Shown: piece after piece, positions 1-8,649 of the stretch
Layout: every line of letters starts with the position of its first letter
Position numbering within the stretch: the stretch's first letter is position 1
Assembly (NCBI RefSeq): GCF_903645285.1
Contig: NZ_CAHJXN010000002.1
Location: 293,887 to 357,886 of the forward strand
From: Streptococcus thalassemiae
GTDB taxonomy: Bacteria; Bacillota; Bacilli; Lactobacillales; Streptococcaceae
Length of the DNA stretch: 64,000 nucleotides
Direction of reading: 5' to 3'
The notes under the pieces: model-generated
What the model was told of the DNA's origin: nothing
Seen by the model: the letters and a program-made list of their open reading frames with translations, nothing else
Databases searched by the model: none
Program-made: the position numbers and the translations under genes

Positions 1-240
1 ATCGTAGGTTCTATTGGTGCCTTTATTGGAATTATAGTATTTATTGCCTACATACCTCAAATTATCGCTAATTTACAGGGAAATAAAGCTCAACCATTTC
101 AACCTTTATCAGCTGCTATATCTTGCTTAATCTGGGTTATTTATGGATGGACAAAGGAACCTAAGAAGGATTGGATACTAATCATTCCAAATTCAGCTGG
201 TGTTATTTTAGGTGGAATCACTTTTTTGACTTCACTCTAA
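1..240 (+). CDS. SemiSWEET-family sugar transporter, 3' part
   Basis: The first frame is open from base 1 to a TAA at 238-240 and gives the last 79 residues; the start lies outside the window. The visible part has a membrane helix running into a YIPQI motif (PQ-loop signature of the MtN3/saliva SWEET family), an LxxxxSCLIWVIYG helix and a final glycine-rich helix. A bacterial SemiSWEET is a roughly 90-residue three-helix protein that works as a dimer to move sugars passively across the membrane, so most of the protein is present. It converges on tag and shares a terminator with it. The substrate cannot be told from sequence. Confidence 0.8.
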   Translation: MVGSIGAFIGIIVFIAYIPQIIANLQGNKAQPFQPLSAAISCLIWVIYGWTKEPKKDWILIIPNSAGVILGGITFLTSL

Positions 241-260
241 CAAATCTAATAGTATATATA

Positions 261-290
261 AAAAGCTGGGAAAAATTTCTCAGCTTTTTT
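261..290. terminator. Bidirectional terminator between SemiSWEET and tag
   Basis: An inverted repeat with arms AAAAGCTG and CAGCTTTT is flanked by A and T runs, so it can end transcription of the SemiSWEET gene and of the tag operon coming from the other side. Confidence 0.8.
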
Positions 291-324
291 CTATATTCTC
301 AGATATTCTAATTACCTATACTCA

Positions 325-888
325 CTAATTGCTGCTTTTCCACTCACAATCATTCTCGTGGTCATCAACTAGCCCTGCAGCCTGTAGAAAAGACAATACG
401 GCGACTGGGCCTGTGAACTTGAAGCCTCGTTTTTTGAGATCTTTGGCTAATTTCTCAGATAAGGGTGTTTTAGCTGGGGCTTGGCGATAATCAGGAACAT
501 CGTTAACGACAGTTTTCCCCTCAACAAAAGACCAAAGATAGGCATCAAAAGAGCCGTACTCTTCCTGTAGTCGTAGAAAAGCTTGGGCGTTAGCGCGTGT
601 AGCAAAAATCTTGGCTCTATTTCGAATGATGGCTGGATTATCCAGCAAGTTTTCCAATTCGGCATCTGTCATTTCTGCGACCGCTTGAATTTGATAGCCA
701 TGAAAGGCTTCTCGGAAAGCTTGGCGTTTGTTGAGTACCGTTTCCCAAGACAGACCTGCCTGATAGGTTTCCATACACAATAACTCAAACAATGCTTGAT
801 CATCATGGAGGGGCTGGCCCCACTCCTCATCATGATAGGCGATGTAGAGCGGATTGGTCATCTTGACCCACGAACAACGTTTTGTCAT
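325..888 (-). CDS. tag: DNA-3-methyladenine glycosylase I
   Basis: Removes 3-methyladenine from alkylated DNA in base excision repair. The 187-residue length matches the TAG family. Cys5 and His19 near the N-terminus with His177 and Cys181 near the C-terminus are in the positions of the zinc snap of E. coli TAG (HxxxC at the end), and the YHDEEWG and LSWETVL motifs are family signatures. It is the last gene of mutL-ruvA-tag: its start lies 9 bases after the ruvA stop, so the operon groups mismatch repair, branch migration and alkylation repair. Nothing is truncated. Confidence 0.95.
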   Translation of the reverse strand: MTKRCSWVKMTNPLYIAYHDEEWGQPLHDDQALFELLCMETYQAGLSWETVLNKRQAFREAFHGYQIQAVAEMTDAELENLLDNPAIIRNRAKIFATRANAQAFLRLQEEYGSFDAYLWSFVEGKTVVNDVPDYRQAPAKTPLSEKLAKDLKKRGFKFTGPVAVLSFLQAAGLVDDHENDCEWKSSN

Positions 889-897
889 GCTCTGCTC

Positions 898-1491
898 CTA
901 TTTAACCAACATTTTAAGAGCCGACTTGATATAGTTCTCAGCTGTATCTGTCGTTCCTTCAAAGAATTTCTTGATTTTCTTGAGTTCGGTCGCCTTGTAG
1001 CCCAGTGCCAACATGGCTTCCATGGCTTCTTCCAATTCTTGGTTTTCAGCGCTTGCTTGCACTGCGACCTTAGCAGGAAGGTCATCTCCAGCAACTACTA
1101 CCTTGCCTTCCAAGTCCAACACCATCTGCTGGGCTGTTTTCTTGCCAATTTTAGGAAACTTGGTTAAGTAGGTAATGTTCTTGGTTTCGATGGCTTGAAC
1201 CAAGCCAGCATTGTCATCGGCAGCGATAATGGCCAGAGCTGATACAGGACCAATCCCAGATACCGAAATCAGACTGAGAAAGAGCTTTTTCTCGTCTTCT
1301 GAGCGAAATCCATAAATCAGATGAGCGTCCTCACGCACGACTTGATGCACATAAATCTGAGCCTCCTGATTAACCTGACCTGAATAGGCATAAGGATTGG
1401 CCACATGCAGGATATAACCGATACCATTGGTTTCAAGAACAATGTATTTAGCAGTGATTTTGGTAATGATTCCTTTTAAATATTCGTACAT
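898..1491 (-). CDS. ruvA: Holliday junction branch migration protein RuvA
   Basis: RuvA binds four-way junctions as a tetramer and loads the RuvB motor. The 197-residue product begins with [12 protein letters not shown] (OB-fold domain I), has two helix-hairpin-helix segments ([11 protein letters not shown] near residue 75 and [12 protein letters not shown] near residue 110) and a C-terminal three-helix domain (residues about 150-197) that contacts RuvB. It starts 15 bases after mutL and is followed 9 bases later by tag. In reference pneumococci I recall the riboflavin genes lying between mutL and ruvA; here the two are directly adjacent. Confidence 0.95.
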   Translation of the reverse strand: MYEYLKGIITKITAKYIVLETNGIGYILHVANPYAYSGQVNQEAQIYVHQVVREDAHLIYGFRSEDEKKLFLSLISVSGIGPVSALAIIAADDNAGLVQAIETKNITYLTKFPKIGKKTAQQMVLDLEGKVVVAGDDLPAKVAVQASAENQELEEAMEAMLALGYKATELKKIKKFFEGTTDTAENYIKSALKMLVK

Positions 1492-1506
1492 AGTTTTCCT
1501 TTTAGT

Positions 1507-3456
1507 TTAATATTTCCCTAATTCACGGAGACTGGTGTGATTTTCCTGAATGCGTCGGAACATCTTTTCCATATCCGACTTGGTAAAATGAACCAAAACA
1601 GGACGTCCGTGGGGACAGTTATAGGGATTGTCACATTGAGAAAGCTGATAAAGCAGCTGTCTAGCTGAATGATCATCAATACGATGGTTGGCCTTGATAG
1701 ACCGTTTGCAGGACATCATAATAGCCAACTCTGCTCGATATTTCTTGATAGAAACTTCCTTGGTCAAAAGGAGCATGTCGCACATTTCATAGATGCCTGA
1801 TTCAATCTCTTCTTCTGCCATCCAAATAGGATGTTCACGTAGAATAAATTGATTTTCTCCGTACTCTGCTAGAAAGACGCCCACTTCCTCTAAGAGAGGC
1901 ATTCTTTCCTTGAGACGCAGGGCATCATCCGCAGGAAATTCAAAGATATAGGGCACTAGGAGTTGCTGCTGGCTCTGATCAACATTGCCAATACTTTCAC
2001 GATATTCCTCGTACTTGACCCGTTCCTGAGCCGCATGCTGGTCTATGATATAAAGCCCATCTCGCCCTTGGGCAAAAAGATAGGTTCCATGCATTTGTCC
2101 GAAAAATTCCAATTCTGGGAAGCTTGATGATTCTTCTCGCTCCAGTTTGTCATAAGCCTTATCAAGACTGGCTAAATCTAGCTCTGGATGGTCTAGTTGG
2201 TCATAGTTAGCTGGCTTTCTCTCTGCAAAATGCAGTTTTGCTGGCTTGGTCAATTGGTCCAAGGTTTCTTTGGCAAACAGGGTTAAATCCTGTCCTTCCT
2301 CAGTCAATTCTACCTGATAATCAGCTACTTCAGCTTGACTAGGTCTTGTCGGCTCAGTTTTCTCATAGTAGAGCGTATTTTCTTTGAGTGGGAGAATAGT
2401 CTGCTCCGCCTTCTCACGATTGCGCACGGTCGATTTGGCAAGATTTTCCAAGGCATCAGGTATCAAGGTTTGCTCCTTGAGACTATTAGAAATAGCTTCT
2501 GAAACCAAGGCCATCAATTCTTTTTCCTTGGAAATCCGCACCTCTTGCTTGGTCGGATGCACATTGACATCAGCCAGATAAGGGTCAATATGGATATGAA
2601 TGACAGCCAGTGGAAAACGCCCCACCATGAGCTTACTGCCATAACCGTCAAGAATAGCACGATTGAGTAGGAAATTCTTGATATAACGACCATTGATGAA
2701 GAGGCTGATATAGTTGCGGTTGGCTCGAGTTAACTCAGGCAAGGACACAAAACCTGAAATTTCGAAATCTAGGTCAGAGTTCTCAATTTCAATCATCTTC
2801 TTAGCACTCGCCAAACCGTAAATCCCTGCAATTGCTTGACGCAATTGACCTGTTCCCGCTGTTCGCGTCATTTCCTTACCATCACTAATCAAGCTAAAAG
2901 AAATCTCAGGATGGGCCAAGCCCAGACGGTTGACAATATCAATGATATGAGACATCTCCGCTTGCTGACTCTTCATATACTTGAGGCGGGCAGGCGTGTT
3001 GAAGAAGAGATCCTCTACACAAACCTTGGTTCCCACAGGACTAGTCGCTGGGATGACTTCCTCAACTTCACCCCCACGCGCGACTAACTTGGTTCCGTGA
3101 CTTGCGCCATCCATCGCCGTCAACAGAGTCAAGACACTGACAGACGCAATAGAAGGCAGGGCTTCACCACGAAAACCAAGCGTCCGAATTCGAAAGAGGT
3201 CTGCTTGATTTTTTATCTTGCTGGTCGCATGACGACGCAGAGCCAGCTCTACCTCATCGTGGGCAATTCCATGACCATTATCTGTGATTTGAATCTTCTT
3301 GAGACCAGCTTCCTCAATCTCAATGATAATCTGACTAGAGCCAGCGTCAATGGCATTTTCTACCAGCTCCTTAACAACGCTAGCTGGACGCTCGATAACC
3401 TCTCCAGCTGCAATCTGGTTTGCCAGCACCTCTGGCAATTCAATAATATGAGACAT
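1507..3456 (-). CDS. mutL: DNA mismatch repair protein MutL (HexB)
   Basis: Couples mismatch recognition by MutS/HexA to strand removal; in streptococci it also limits recombination of divergent transformed DNA. The 649-residue protein has the N-terminal GHKL ATPase ([11 protein letters not shown] near residue 33, [13 protein letters not shown] near residue 94), a variable linker (about 340-450) and a C-terminal dimerisation/endonuclease domain. A DQHA(x)2E(x)4E motif is visible ([12 protein letters not shown] near residue 473), with CPHGRP near residue 614, so the protein looks like an endonuclease-type MutL. An AAAGGGG ribosome site precedes the ATG, and a TATAAT on the minus strand at 3504-3509, preceded by TGG, is the likely -10 of the operon. 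Confidence 0.96.
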   Translation of the reverse strand: MSHIIELPEVLANQIAAGEVIERPASVVKELVENAIDAGSSQIIIEIEEAGLKKIQITDNGHGIAHDEVELALRRHATSKIKNQADLFRIRTLGFRGEALPSIASVSVLTLLTAMDGASHGTKLVARGGEVEEVIPATSPVGTKVCVEDLFFNTPARLKYMKSQQAEMSHIIDIVNRLGLAHPEISFSLISDGKEMTRTAGTGQLRQAIAGIYGLASAKKMIEIENSDLDFEISGFVSLPELTRANRNYISLFINGRYIKNFLLNRAILDGYGSKLMVGRFPLAVIHIHIDPYLADVNVHPTKQEVRISKEKELMALVSEAISNSLKEQTLIPDALENLAKSTVRNREKAEQTILPLKENTLYYEKTEPTRPSQAEVADYQVELTEEGQDLTLFAKETLDQLTKPAKLHFAERKPANYDQLDHPELDLASLDKAYDKLEREESSSFPELEFFGQMHGTYLFAQGRDGLYIIDQHAAQERVKYEEYRESIGNVDQSQQQLLVPYIFEFPADDALRLKERMPLLEEVGVFLAEYGENQFILREHPIWMAEEEIESGIYEMCDMLLLTKEVSIKKYRAELAIMMSCKRSIKANHRIDDHSARQLLYQLSQCDNPYNCPHGRPVLVHFTKSDMEKMFRRIQENHTSLRELGKY

Positions 3457-3662
3457 TTTTCAGCCCCTTTCTATATCTATTTTCCTAGCAATTGATTAGT
3501 GCTATTATACCACATTTCAGATAGGACAGAAAAGTAAGCACCACATAGGAGCCAAATACCTCCACATAGACAAAGTCCCTTGCAAGGGGGCATAAAATAG
3601 TGTTTAATAAGGATATACAGGAAGTGATCACAACCTTGTATAACTGAAAAGGAGAGAAATTT

Positions 3663-4103
3663 ATGAAAGTAGAACTACAGATTAGTGAAACTTACGAAGA
3701 GGAAAGACTGATTGTCCAAGCACCTCAGCCGACAGATAAAGTCCAAAAAGTCATCGAGTTCGCAGAAAATCTGGACCGAACAGAAAAAATCAAAGGGAAA
3801 ATCGATAATCAGGTCTATCTCATTGAGATTGGCAAGATTCAACGCTTCTATATCGAGAATCGGAAGGTTCTAGCAGAAACCGCGAGTCAGACCTACAGCA
3901 TTGATTTGCGACTCTATCAGGTCCTTGAACTCCTGCCAAGCAATTTTATCCAAATTTCCCAATCAGAAATCATCAATATCGACTTCATCTCTCATCTCAA
4001 GCTTACGCCCAACGGCCTAGTAGAAATCTTTCTAAAAAATGAAAACTTCACCTACTCTTCACGCCGTTACCTAAAAACCATCAAGGAGAAATTAGAACTA
4101 TGA
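3663..4103 (+). CDS. LytTR-family DNA-binding regulator
   Basis: A 146-residue transcription regulator. The C-terminal two thirds are a LytTR domain (IGKIQRFYIENRKVLAETAS, then LPSNFIQISQSEIIN and the closing LxNENFTYSSRRYL), the fold that binds paired direct repeats. There is no receiver domain, so it is not an ordinary two-component regulator. The next gene overlaps by four bases and encodes a DUF3021 membrane protein. This pairing resembles LytTR regulatory systems in which the small membrane partner restrains the DNA-binding protein (HdrRM/BrsRM type in S. mutans); that role is inferred. An AAAGGAGAG ribosome site precedes the ATG. Confidence 0.85.
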   Translation: MKVELQISETYEEERLIVQAPQPTDKVQKVIEFAENLDRTEKIKGKIDNQVYLIEIGKIQRFYIENRKVLAETASQTYSIDLRLYQVLELLPSNFIQISQSEIINIDFISHLKLTPNGLVEIFLKNENFTYSSRRYLKTIKEKLEL

Positions 4104-4558
4104 AAAAACAAGTATTTCACGACGCAGCCACCGGTGTTCTTATCGGCCTCATCCTCTCTATCATCTTTTCACTCATTTATGCACCGAGTACCTACGCACC
4201 ACTAAATCCCTACTCTATCATCGGCCAAGTGATGGCTCAGTATCAGGTTCACGGTGCCCTGGTCTTGCTCTACTGCACACTGATTTGGGCAGCTATCGGT
4301 ATTCTCTTCAACTTTGGTAAACGATTATTCAGCCGTGACTGGAGCATGCTCCGTGCGACGCTTTCCCATTTCTTCCTTATGCTGGCTGGCTTTGTCCCAC
4401 TAGCAACTCTGGCAGGTTGGTTTCCTTTTCACTGGATCTTCTATCTCCAGCTCATTATCGAGTTTGCGATTGTCTACCTCATCATCTGGGCTATTCTCTA
4501 TAAAAGAGAAGCTAAAAAAGTAGACCATATCAATCAACTCTTGGAGCATAGAAAGTAA
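4100..4558 (+). CDS. DUF3021 membrane protein, partner of the LytTR regulator
   Basis: A 152-residue integral membrane protein with four predicted helices (about residues 10-30, 48-70, 85-105 and 112-135), typical in length and layout for DUF3021. Its ATG overlaps the stop of the LytTR gene (ATGA), so the two are translationally coupled. In related streptococcal LytTR systems the membrane protein acts as an antagonist of the regulator, and DUF3021 genes are regularly found next to LytTR genes; a signal or ligand is not known. A strong terminator follows, so this is a two-gene operon. Confidence 0.8.
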   Translation: MKKQVFHDAATGVLIGLILSIIFSLIYAPSTYAPLNPYSIIGQVMAQYQVHGALVLLYCTLIWAAIGILFNFGKRLFSRDWSMLRATLSHFFLMLAGFVPLATLAGWFPFHWIFYLQLIIEFAIVYLIIWAILYKREAKKVDHINQLLEHRK

Positions 4559-4574
4559 GAAACTCATAATAAGC

Positions 4575-4602
4575 AAAACCGAGAAAGAAACTCCTCGGTT
4601 TT
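4575..4602 (+). terminator. Terminator of the LytTR/DUF3021 operon
   Basis: Perfect 9-bp arms AAAACCGAG and CTCGGTTTT with an 10-base loop, followed by TCTTT. Confidence 0.85.
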
Positions 4603-4773
4603 TCTTTATCCTGCTGCACCTTGCTATCATAGCAGTTATTTTCAGATCTTCTTTGTAAATTTTCTGTAATTTTCTATCTTTTTTCAAAATATTCTTGCAT
4701 TTTCCCAAAGTTTTTTGTAGAATATAGATTACATATCCAGATTATTCTGAAAATTCAAAAAGGAGTATTTATC

Positions 4774-6036
4774 ATGTCGCAAGCTATTTCCTTAAATCAA
4801 TCAACCTGGTCAAGTAAACTAAAAGCAATGGGACCTGGAATCCTAATGGCTTCTGCCGCTGTTGGAGGTTCTCACATTGTATCTTCCACTCAAGCTGGTG
4901 GTTCTTATGGGTGGTCGCTACTCCTCTTGGTCATCTTAGCCAATATCTTTAAATATCCATTTTTCCGTTTTGGTGCTGAATACACAGCTGATACTGGAAA
5001 GACTTTGGTTGAAGGTTATGCCGAAAAAGGAAAACTCTATCTCTGGATTTTCTTTATCCTCAATGTCTTTTCGGCTATGGTCAACACGGCTGGTGTTGCC
5101 ATTCTGTGCTCAGCTATCATCGCCAGCGCCTTCCCAATGATCGGTCTTAGCATCACTCAGTGGTCCCTCATTCTCGTTGCAATTATTTGGGCTATGTTAC
5201 TCTTTGGAGGCTACAAACTCTTAGATGGTATGGTCAAATGGATTATGTCTGCCTTAACCATTGCGACTGTTCTTGCAGTTATCATTGCGGCGGTCAAGCA
5301 TCCAGAATACAGTTCTGATTTTGTCGAGAAGACACCTTGGCAAATGGCAGCTCTGCCCTTCATCGTCTCCCTCCTAGGATGGATGCCGGCTCCTATTGAA
5401 ATTTCAGCTATCAATTCACTTTGGTCAGCTGAAAAGAGAAAGACCGTCAACTTTAACACAGAAGACGCTCTGTTTGACTTTAACACTGGTTATATTGGAA
5501 CAGCTATCCTAGCCGTCTTCTTTGTGGCACTGGGAGCACTGATTCAGTATCCTACAGGGCAGGCGGTTGAAGCTGCTTCAGCCAAATACATCTCCCAATT
5601 CGTGGGCATGTATGCCTCTGTTCTTGGCGAATGGTCCCGCTACTTGATTACCTTTATTGCCTTCCTCTGTATCTTTGGAACAGTTATCACTGTTATTGAT
5701 GGCTATTCTCGCGTTAATCAGGAATCTCTCCGACTGCTAATCAGTCAAAAAGAAGACAATCGTAAATCTTTGAACATCTGGATGACCATCACTGCTATCA
5801 TCGGTATCGTCATTATCAAGTTCTTCGCTGGTCAGGTGTCAACCATGCTCCGCTTTGCCATGATTGGCTCTTTCCTGACAACACCTTTCTTTGCTCTTTT
5901 GAATTATGCCTTGGTAACGCGTGAAAACAAAAATCTTCCTTCTTGGCTCAAACACCTTGCCATTGCAGGATTGCTTTTCCTCTTTGGCTTTGCCATCTTC
6001 TTTATCTACGCACTCGCAATCGGAAAAGCAGGTTAA
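4774..6036 (+). CDS. Nramp-superfamily carrier lacking canonical metal-site motifs
   Basis: A 420-residue integral membrane protein with about 11 helices and an overall Nramp/APC-like pattern. The first helix reads GPGILMASAAVGGSH (residues 20-34), where canonical Nramp metal transporters have a DPGN motif, and the sixth-helix region reads GWMPAPIEISAINS instead of MPHN. The Asp, Asn and Met/His ligands for Mn or Fe are therefore not evident. It resembles the YcsG-like branch annotated as Nramp, whose substrate is uncertain, so a manganese role should not be assumed. An AAAAAGGAG ribosome site precedes the ATG. It stands alone, followed by a BOX element and a terminator. Confidence 0.75.
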   Translation: MSQAISLNQSTWSSKLKAMGPGILMASAAVGGSHIVSSTQAGGSYGWSLLLLVILANIFKYPFFRFGAEYTADTGKTLVEGYAEKGKLYLWIFFILNVFSAMVNTAGVAILCSAIIASAFPMIGLSITQWSLILVAIIWAMLLFGGYKLLDGMVKWIMSALTIATVLAVIIAAVKHPEYSSDFVEKTPWQMAALPFIVSLLGWMPAPIEISAINSLWSAEKRKTVNFNTEDALFDFNTGYIGTAILAVFFVALGALIQYPTGQAVEAASAKYISQFVGMYASVLGEWSRYLITFIAFLCIFGTVITVIDGYSRVNQESLRLLISQKEDNRKSLNIWMTITAIIGIVIIKFFAGQVSTMLRFAMIGSFLTTPFFALLNYALVTRENKNLPSWLKHLAIAGLLFLFGFAIFFIYALAIGKAG

Positions 6037-6058
6037 CTGACAAGCGCGAGATGAAGAT

Positions 6059-6165
6059 AATACTCTTCGTAAATCAAATTCAAACCACGTCAACGTCGCC
6101 TTGCCGTACTCAAGTACAGCCTGCGGCTAGTTTCCTAGTTTGCTCTTTGATTTTCATTGAGTATA
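6059..6165 (-). repeat. BOX element (boxA-boxC, no boxB)
   Basis: Reads ATACTCTTCG at the left and ends TTTTCATTGAGTAT at the right. The inner CAACGTCGCCTTGCCGTA matches the reverse of the boxA core and GCGGCTAGTTTCCTAGTTTG the boxC core. About 107 bp. It lies just after the Nramp-like gene. Confidence 0.85.
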
Positions 6166-6207
6166 AGGTTGCATTTCAAGAGAAAATGCAGCAAATATTT
6201 CTATGAT

Positions 6208-6254
6208 AAAAAGCATAAGAACAAGTTTTTGAAGACCTGAACTTATGCTTTTTT
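6208..6254 (+). terminator. Terminator after the Nramp-like gene
   Basis: Arms AAAAGCATAAG and CTTATGCTTTT separated by about 22 bases and followed by a T run. Confidence 0.75.
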
Positions 6255-6320
6255 ACGTTCTCAAAGACTGTTTATACTCAAAAAACAGTTGAAAAATCCC
6301 AAGCGCCTCTTATATTGACT

Positions 6321-6791
6321 TTAATTCTCCTTTTCCAACTCATACAAATCTGCGATAATCGCTGCGACACGTTTGATATCTTCCAGCATGCCTCGCATTT
6401 CAAAGTCAGCCAAGACAGGAAAGCCAAAACGTTGACTATATTGCTTGGCTGTCAGGCAGTATTGGTTATTAAAATTACGATTTCCTGAACCAACCACACC
6501 AAAACACTTACTAGCATTGTCACCATAGGCGATAAAATCCCCAACGGGTGTCGTCAAAATCTCAACATCTCCGTTATCAACGCCATTCCCACCTTCGAGG
6601 TAGGTCGGCAAAAAAGCGACATAGGGATGGTCCATTTCATAGAAATCGTGACCTTCCTTGACCAAATCCTTGATATGAATCTTTTGAACCTCAATCCCTT
6701 TGTACTGGGATAAGAGATGGTCTTTCAAGCGCGTCACAAAACTTTCAGTGTTGCCACTCAAACTAATATAAACTAAAGAAATTGTCTTCAT
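6321..6791 (-). CDS. nrdI: Flavodoxin-like ribonucleotide reductase partner NrdI
   Basis: A 156-residue flavodoxin-fold protein. SLVYISLSGNTESFV (residues 4-18) is the FMN phosphate-binding loop, and the 70-110 region has the NrdI pattern GDFIAYGDNASKCFGVVGSGNRN. NrdI supplies the oxidant used to build the dimanganese-tyrosyl cofactor of class Ib ribonucleotide reductase. A longer reading frame extends upstream to 6923, but a GGAGGT ribosome site sits four bases before the ATG at 6791, which fixes the start. nrdE/nrdF are not in this window. It lies downstream of the membrane protein gene at 6869-7402 with a terminator between them. Confidence 0.9.
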   Translation of the reverse strand: MKTISLVYISLSGNTESFVTRLKDHLLSQYKGIEVQKIHIKDLVKEGHDFYEMDHPYVAFLPTYLEGGNGVDNGDVEILTTPVGDFIAYGDNASKCFGVVGSGNRNFNNQYCLTAKQYSQRFGFPVLADFEMRGMLEDIKRVAAIIADLYELEKEN

Positions 6792-6820
6792 ATGTACCTC
6801 CATGATTTTATTTTTAATCG

Positions 6821-6860
6821 AAAAAGAACTACCAAGATTGTATCTTGATAGTTCTTTTTT
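6821..6860 (-). terminator. Terminator between 6869-7402 and nrdI
   Basis: Long near-perfect hairpin (AAAAAGAACTA...TAGTTCTTTTTT) with A and T runs on both sides; 17-bp arms around a short loop. Confidence 0.85.
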
Positions 6861-6868
6861 GTCAATAC

Positions 6869-7402
6869 TTAAGCAAGTTCTTCTGTTTCCTCTTCTTCTG
6901 CCAAGGCTTTCTGCTGACGCCACATCTTATAGAAGACAAGGGCTAGGAAGAGAATATTGATGACGATAGAGAGAATGCTAACGGCTTGTGAAATAACACT
7001 TATCCCTAAACGCATGGTCTCATCGTGAACCAACTGCACAGCGTCCTGTAAACTAACATAGCCATAAATCGAACCAATAATGGCTAGCAAAACATAGCCG
7101 ACATAAGTATAGTTTGCATATTGCAAATTCTTACGAACAAGGAAGACAATCGCAACTACAACTAAAATAGCAGATAGCACAATCAAGGCCATATTAAAAA
7201 TAGAATGAGTTGATTCTGCTACTCTATAGCTGTAATTGATGTTGTCTTCTAATTGCTGGGCACTGACCCCTGCAACTTGTTTCTGAGCGGCACGAAGGGC
7301 TTCTTTGCTAGGTAAGGGGCTCAACATTCCAAACAGAGACATTGCTGAAATAAGAGCAGACAAGATTAGCAAGACCCATAGATAAATCGGTTTCTTTTTC
7401 AT
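6869..7402 (-). CDS. Four-helix membrane protein of unknown function
   Basis: A 177-residue protein with a hydrophobic N-terminal helix (residues about 6-25), an extracytoplasmic stretch containing LSPLPSKEALRAAQKQ and many polar residues, then three more helices (about 68-90, 97-115 and 133-160) and an acidic tail LAEEEETEELA. The start is set by an AGGAGG ribosome site before the ATG at 7402; the reading frame is open further upstream without a better start. In pneumococci a homologous gene sits between nrdI and the TCS07 genes, the same position as here next to the regulator remnant. No domain of known function is recognised. Confidence 0.7.
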   Translation of the reverse strand: MKKKPIYLWVLLILSALISAMSLFGMLSPLPSKEALRAAQKQVAGVSAQQLEDNINYSYRVAESTHSIFNMALIVLSAILVVVAIVFLVRKNLQYANYTYVGYVLLAIIGSIYGYVSLQDAVQLVHDETMRLGISVISQAVSILSIVINILFLALVFYKMWRQQKALAEEEETEELA

Positions 7403-7462
7403 GATAGAACCTCCTAATAATATTATTTTTATTATAGCACATTTTGTAAAGGAATACAAATC

Positions 7463-7660
7463 TTACAGTATCGTTTCTACCTGTTTTCGGTAGGCTTTTG
7501 GCGATTTTCCGCACAATTTTCGGAACACTTTATAGAAATATCCAAGGTTACTGTAACCAACAGCATAACAAATATCTTCGATACTGTCACTGGTTGAAAG
7601 CAAGAGCTGCTGGGCAGCCTTAATACGTTGTTTGTTTAGTAACTCTGCGAAGGTAGAATT
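7463..7660 (-). pseudogene. Remnant of an AraC-type response regulator (TCS07-like)
   Basis: The minus strand encodes about 65 residues with a perfect AraC-family C-terminus: ELLNKQRIKAAQQLLLSTS, then EDICYAVGYSNLGYFYKVF and a closing RKLCGKSPKAYRKQ, ending in TAA at 7463-7465. A stop codon lies in frame directly upstream (7661-7663), and there is no receiver domain or start. The remnant begins inside the first helix-turn-helix, so everything upstream has been lost. Position beside nrdI and the 177-residue membrane gene matches the YesN-like regulator of pneumococcal TCS07 as I recall it. The sensor kinase gene that should accompany it is absent. Confidence 0.8.
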
Positions 7661-7755
7661 GGTTTAAGCGTTACAGTAAAACAATCTAACCATCTACTAT
7701 TAACAAATCTATAAAAAATTTAGTTTGACAAGCAAACAATAACACTTTCTCCCCA

Positions 7756-7784
7756 TTTACAATCCCATCAAACCGTGGTACAAT
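7756..7784 (+). promoter_or_regulatory. Promoter of the MptD-like gene
   Basis: TTTACA at 7756-7761, 17 bases, then an extended -10 TGGTACAAT with the hexamer at 7779-7784. Confidence 0.75.
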
Positions 7785-7817
7785 GAGAATTGTGAAAAAA
7801 TTATCAGGAGACAATTC

Positions 7818-8387
7818 ATGAAAAAATCTATCTTAACTACACTGCTTTTTGCAGTTCTTTACTTCCTCTGCATGGGGATTGGTGTCCTTTTGGGCAATCT
7901 CCTCGACCAAACTGGAAACATGTTTTATGCGCCTGCCTTTACTGCCCTTGTCGGCGGTAGTGTCTATATGATCCTGGTCGCAAAAGTTCCGCGCTTTGGA
8001 GCCATTACCACTATCGGCCTTGTCATGGCTCTCTTTTTCTTGGGATCTAAACACGGTGCTGGTGCCTTCCTTCCGGGAATTATCTGTGGCCTCCTAGCAG
8101 ATGGAGTAGCTCATTTAGGAAAATACAAGGATCAAACAAAGAACTTTCTTTCTTTCGTTATTTTCGCCTTTAGCTCAACTGGTCCAATCTTACTTATGTG
8201 GATTGCACCCCAAGCCTATATAGCAACCCTTCTAGCAAGAGGAAAATCGCAAGAATATATCGACCGTATCATGGTCGCGCCAAATCCTGGAACTGTCCTT
8301 CTATTTATCGCAAGTATTGTCATCGGAGCCCTAGTGGGTGCCTTGATTGGACAAGCCTTGAGTAAAAAATTTGCGCAGAAAATCTAG
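7818..8387 (+). CDS. MptD-family putative ECF transporter S component
   Basis: A 189-residue protein with about six hydrophobic helices, matching the Trep_Strep/MptD family of putative substrate-binding (S) subunits of energy-coupling-factor importers. The first helix (residues 4-28), the VYMILVAKVPRFGA segment and the GKSQEYIDRIMVAPNPGTVL segment before the last helix are typical. The shared ECF ATPases and T subunit are not nearby, which is normal for group II ECF systems. The ligand is unknown. An ATCAGGAGACAATTC ribosome region precedes the ATG and a strong terminator follows; a truncated metP fragment faces it. Confidence 0.75.
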   Translation: MKKSILTTLLFAVLYFLCMGIGVLLGNLLDQTGNMFYAPAFTALVGGSVYMILVAKVPRFGAITTIGLVMALFFLGSKHGAGAFLPGIICGLLADGVAHLGKYKDQTKNFLSFVIFAFSSTGPILLMWIAPQAYIATLLARGKSQEYIDRIMVAPNPGTVLLFIASIVIGALVGALIGQALSKKFAQKI

Positions 8388-8392
8388 TCAAT

Positions 8393-8418
8393 AAAAAAGA
8401 GCCATGAGGCTCTTTTTT
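8393..8418 (+). terminator. Terminator of the MptD-like gene
   Basis: Arms AAAAAAGAGCC and GGCTCTTTTTT around ATGA. Its right arm is repeated at 11094-11103 next to intact metP, where the left arm is missing. Confidence 0.85.
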
Positions 8419-8649
8419 ATTTATGGCTCAAGACTTAGTCAAGAAATCTCCCAAGAATTGGATCGCAAAGATAATAAAAATGATAATGATGGTTGCCAAG
8501 ATGGTCACATCGTGATTGTAGCGGTTAAATCCATAAGCGATGGCCACGTTACCGATACCACCAGCTCCAACTGCCCCCGCCATAGCCGTTTCCCCAACAA
8601 GGGAAATCAAGGTCACAGTCGTCACACGGATCAAATCTGGAAGACCTTC
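8411..8649 (-). repeat. Direct repeat of the metP 3' end, left copy
   Basis: About 239 bp that align to 11095-11334 in the same orientation, with roughly 15 mismatches and one single-base indel by eye. The pair brackets the MFS-Rgg cassette. Confidence 0.9.

Noticed and set aside
796..1167. 123-residue plus-strand frame over tag/ruvA
   Set aside because: Shadow of ruvA and tag; no start signals and typical antisense composition.
6059..6165. RUP or IS630-type element at the 6.1, 16.3, 17.5, 59.5 and 62.0 kb repeats
   Set aside because: The internal CTACGGCAAGGCGACG and GCGGCTAGCTTCCTAG cores are those of BOX boxA and boxC.
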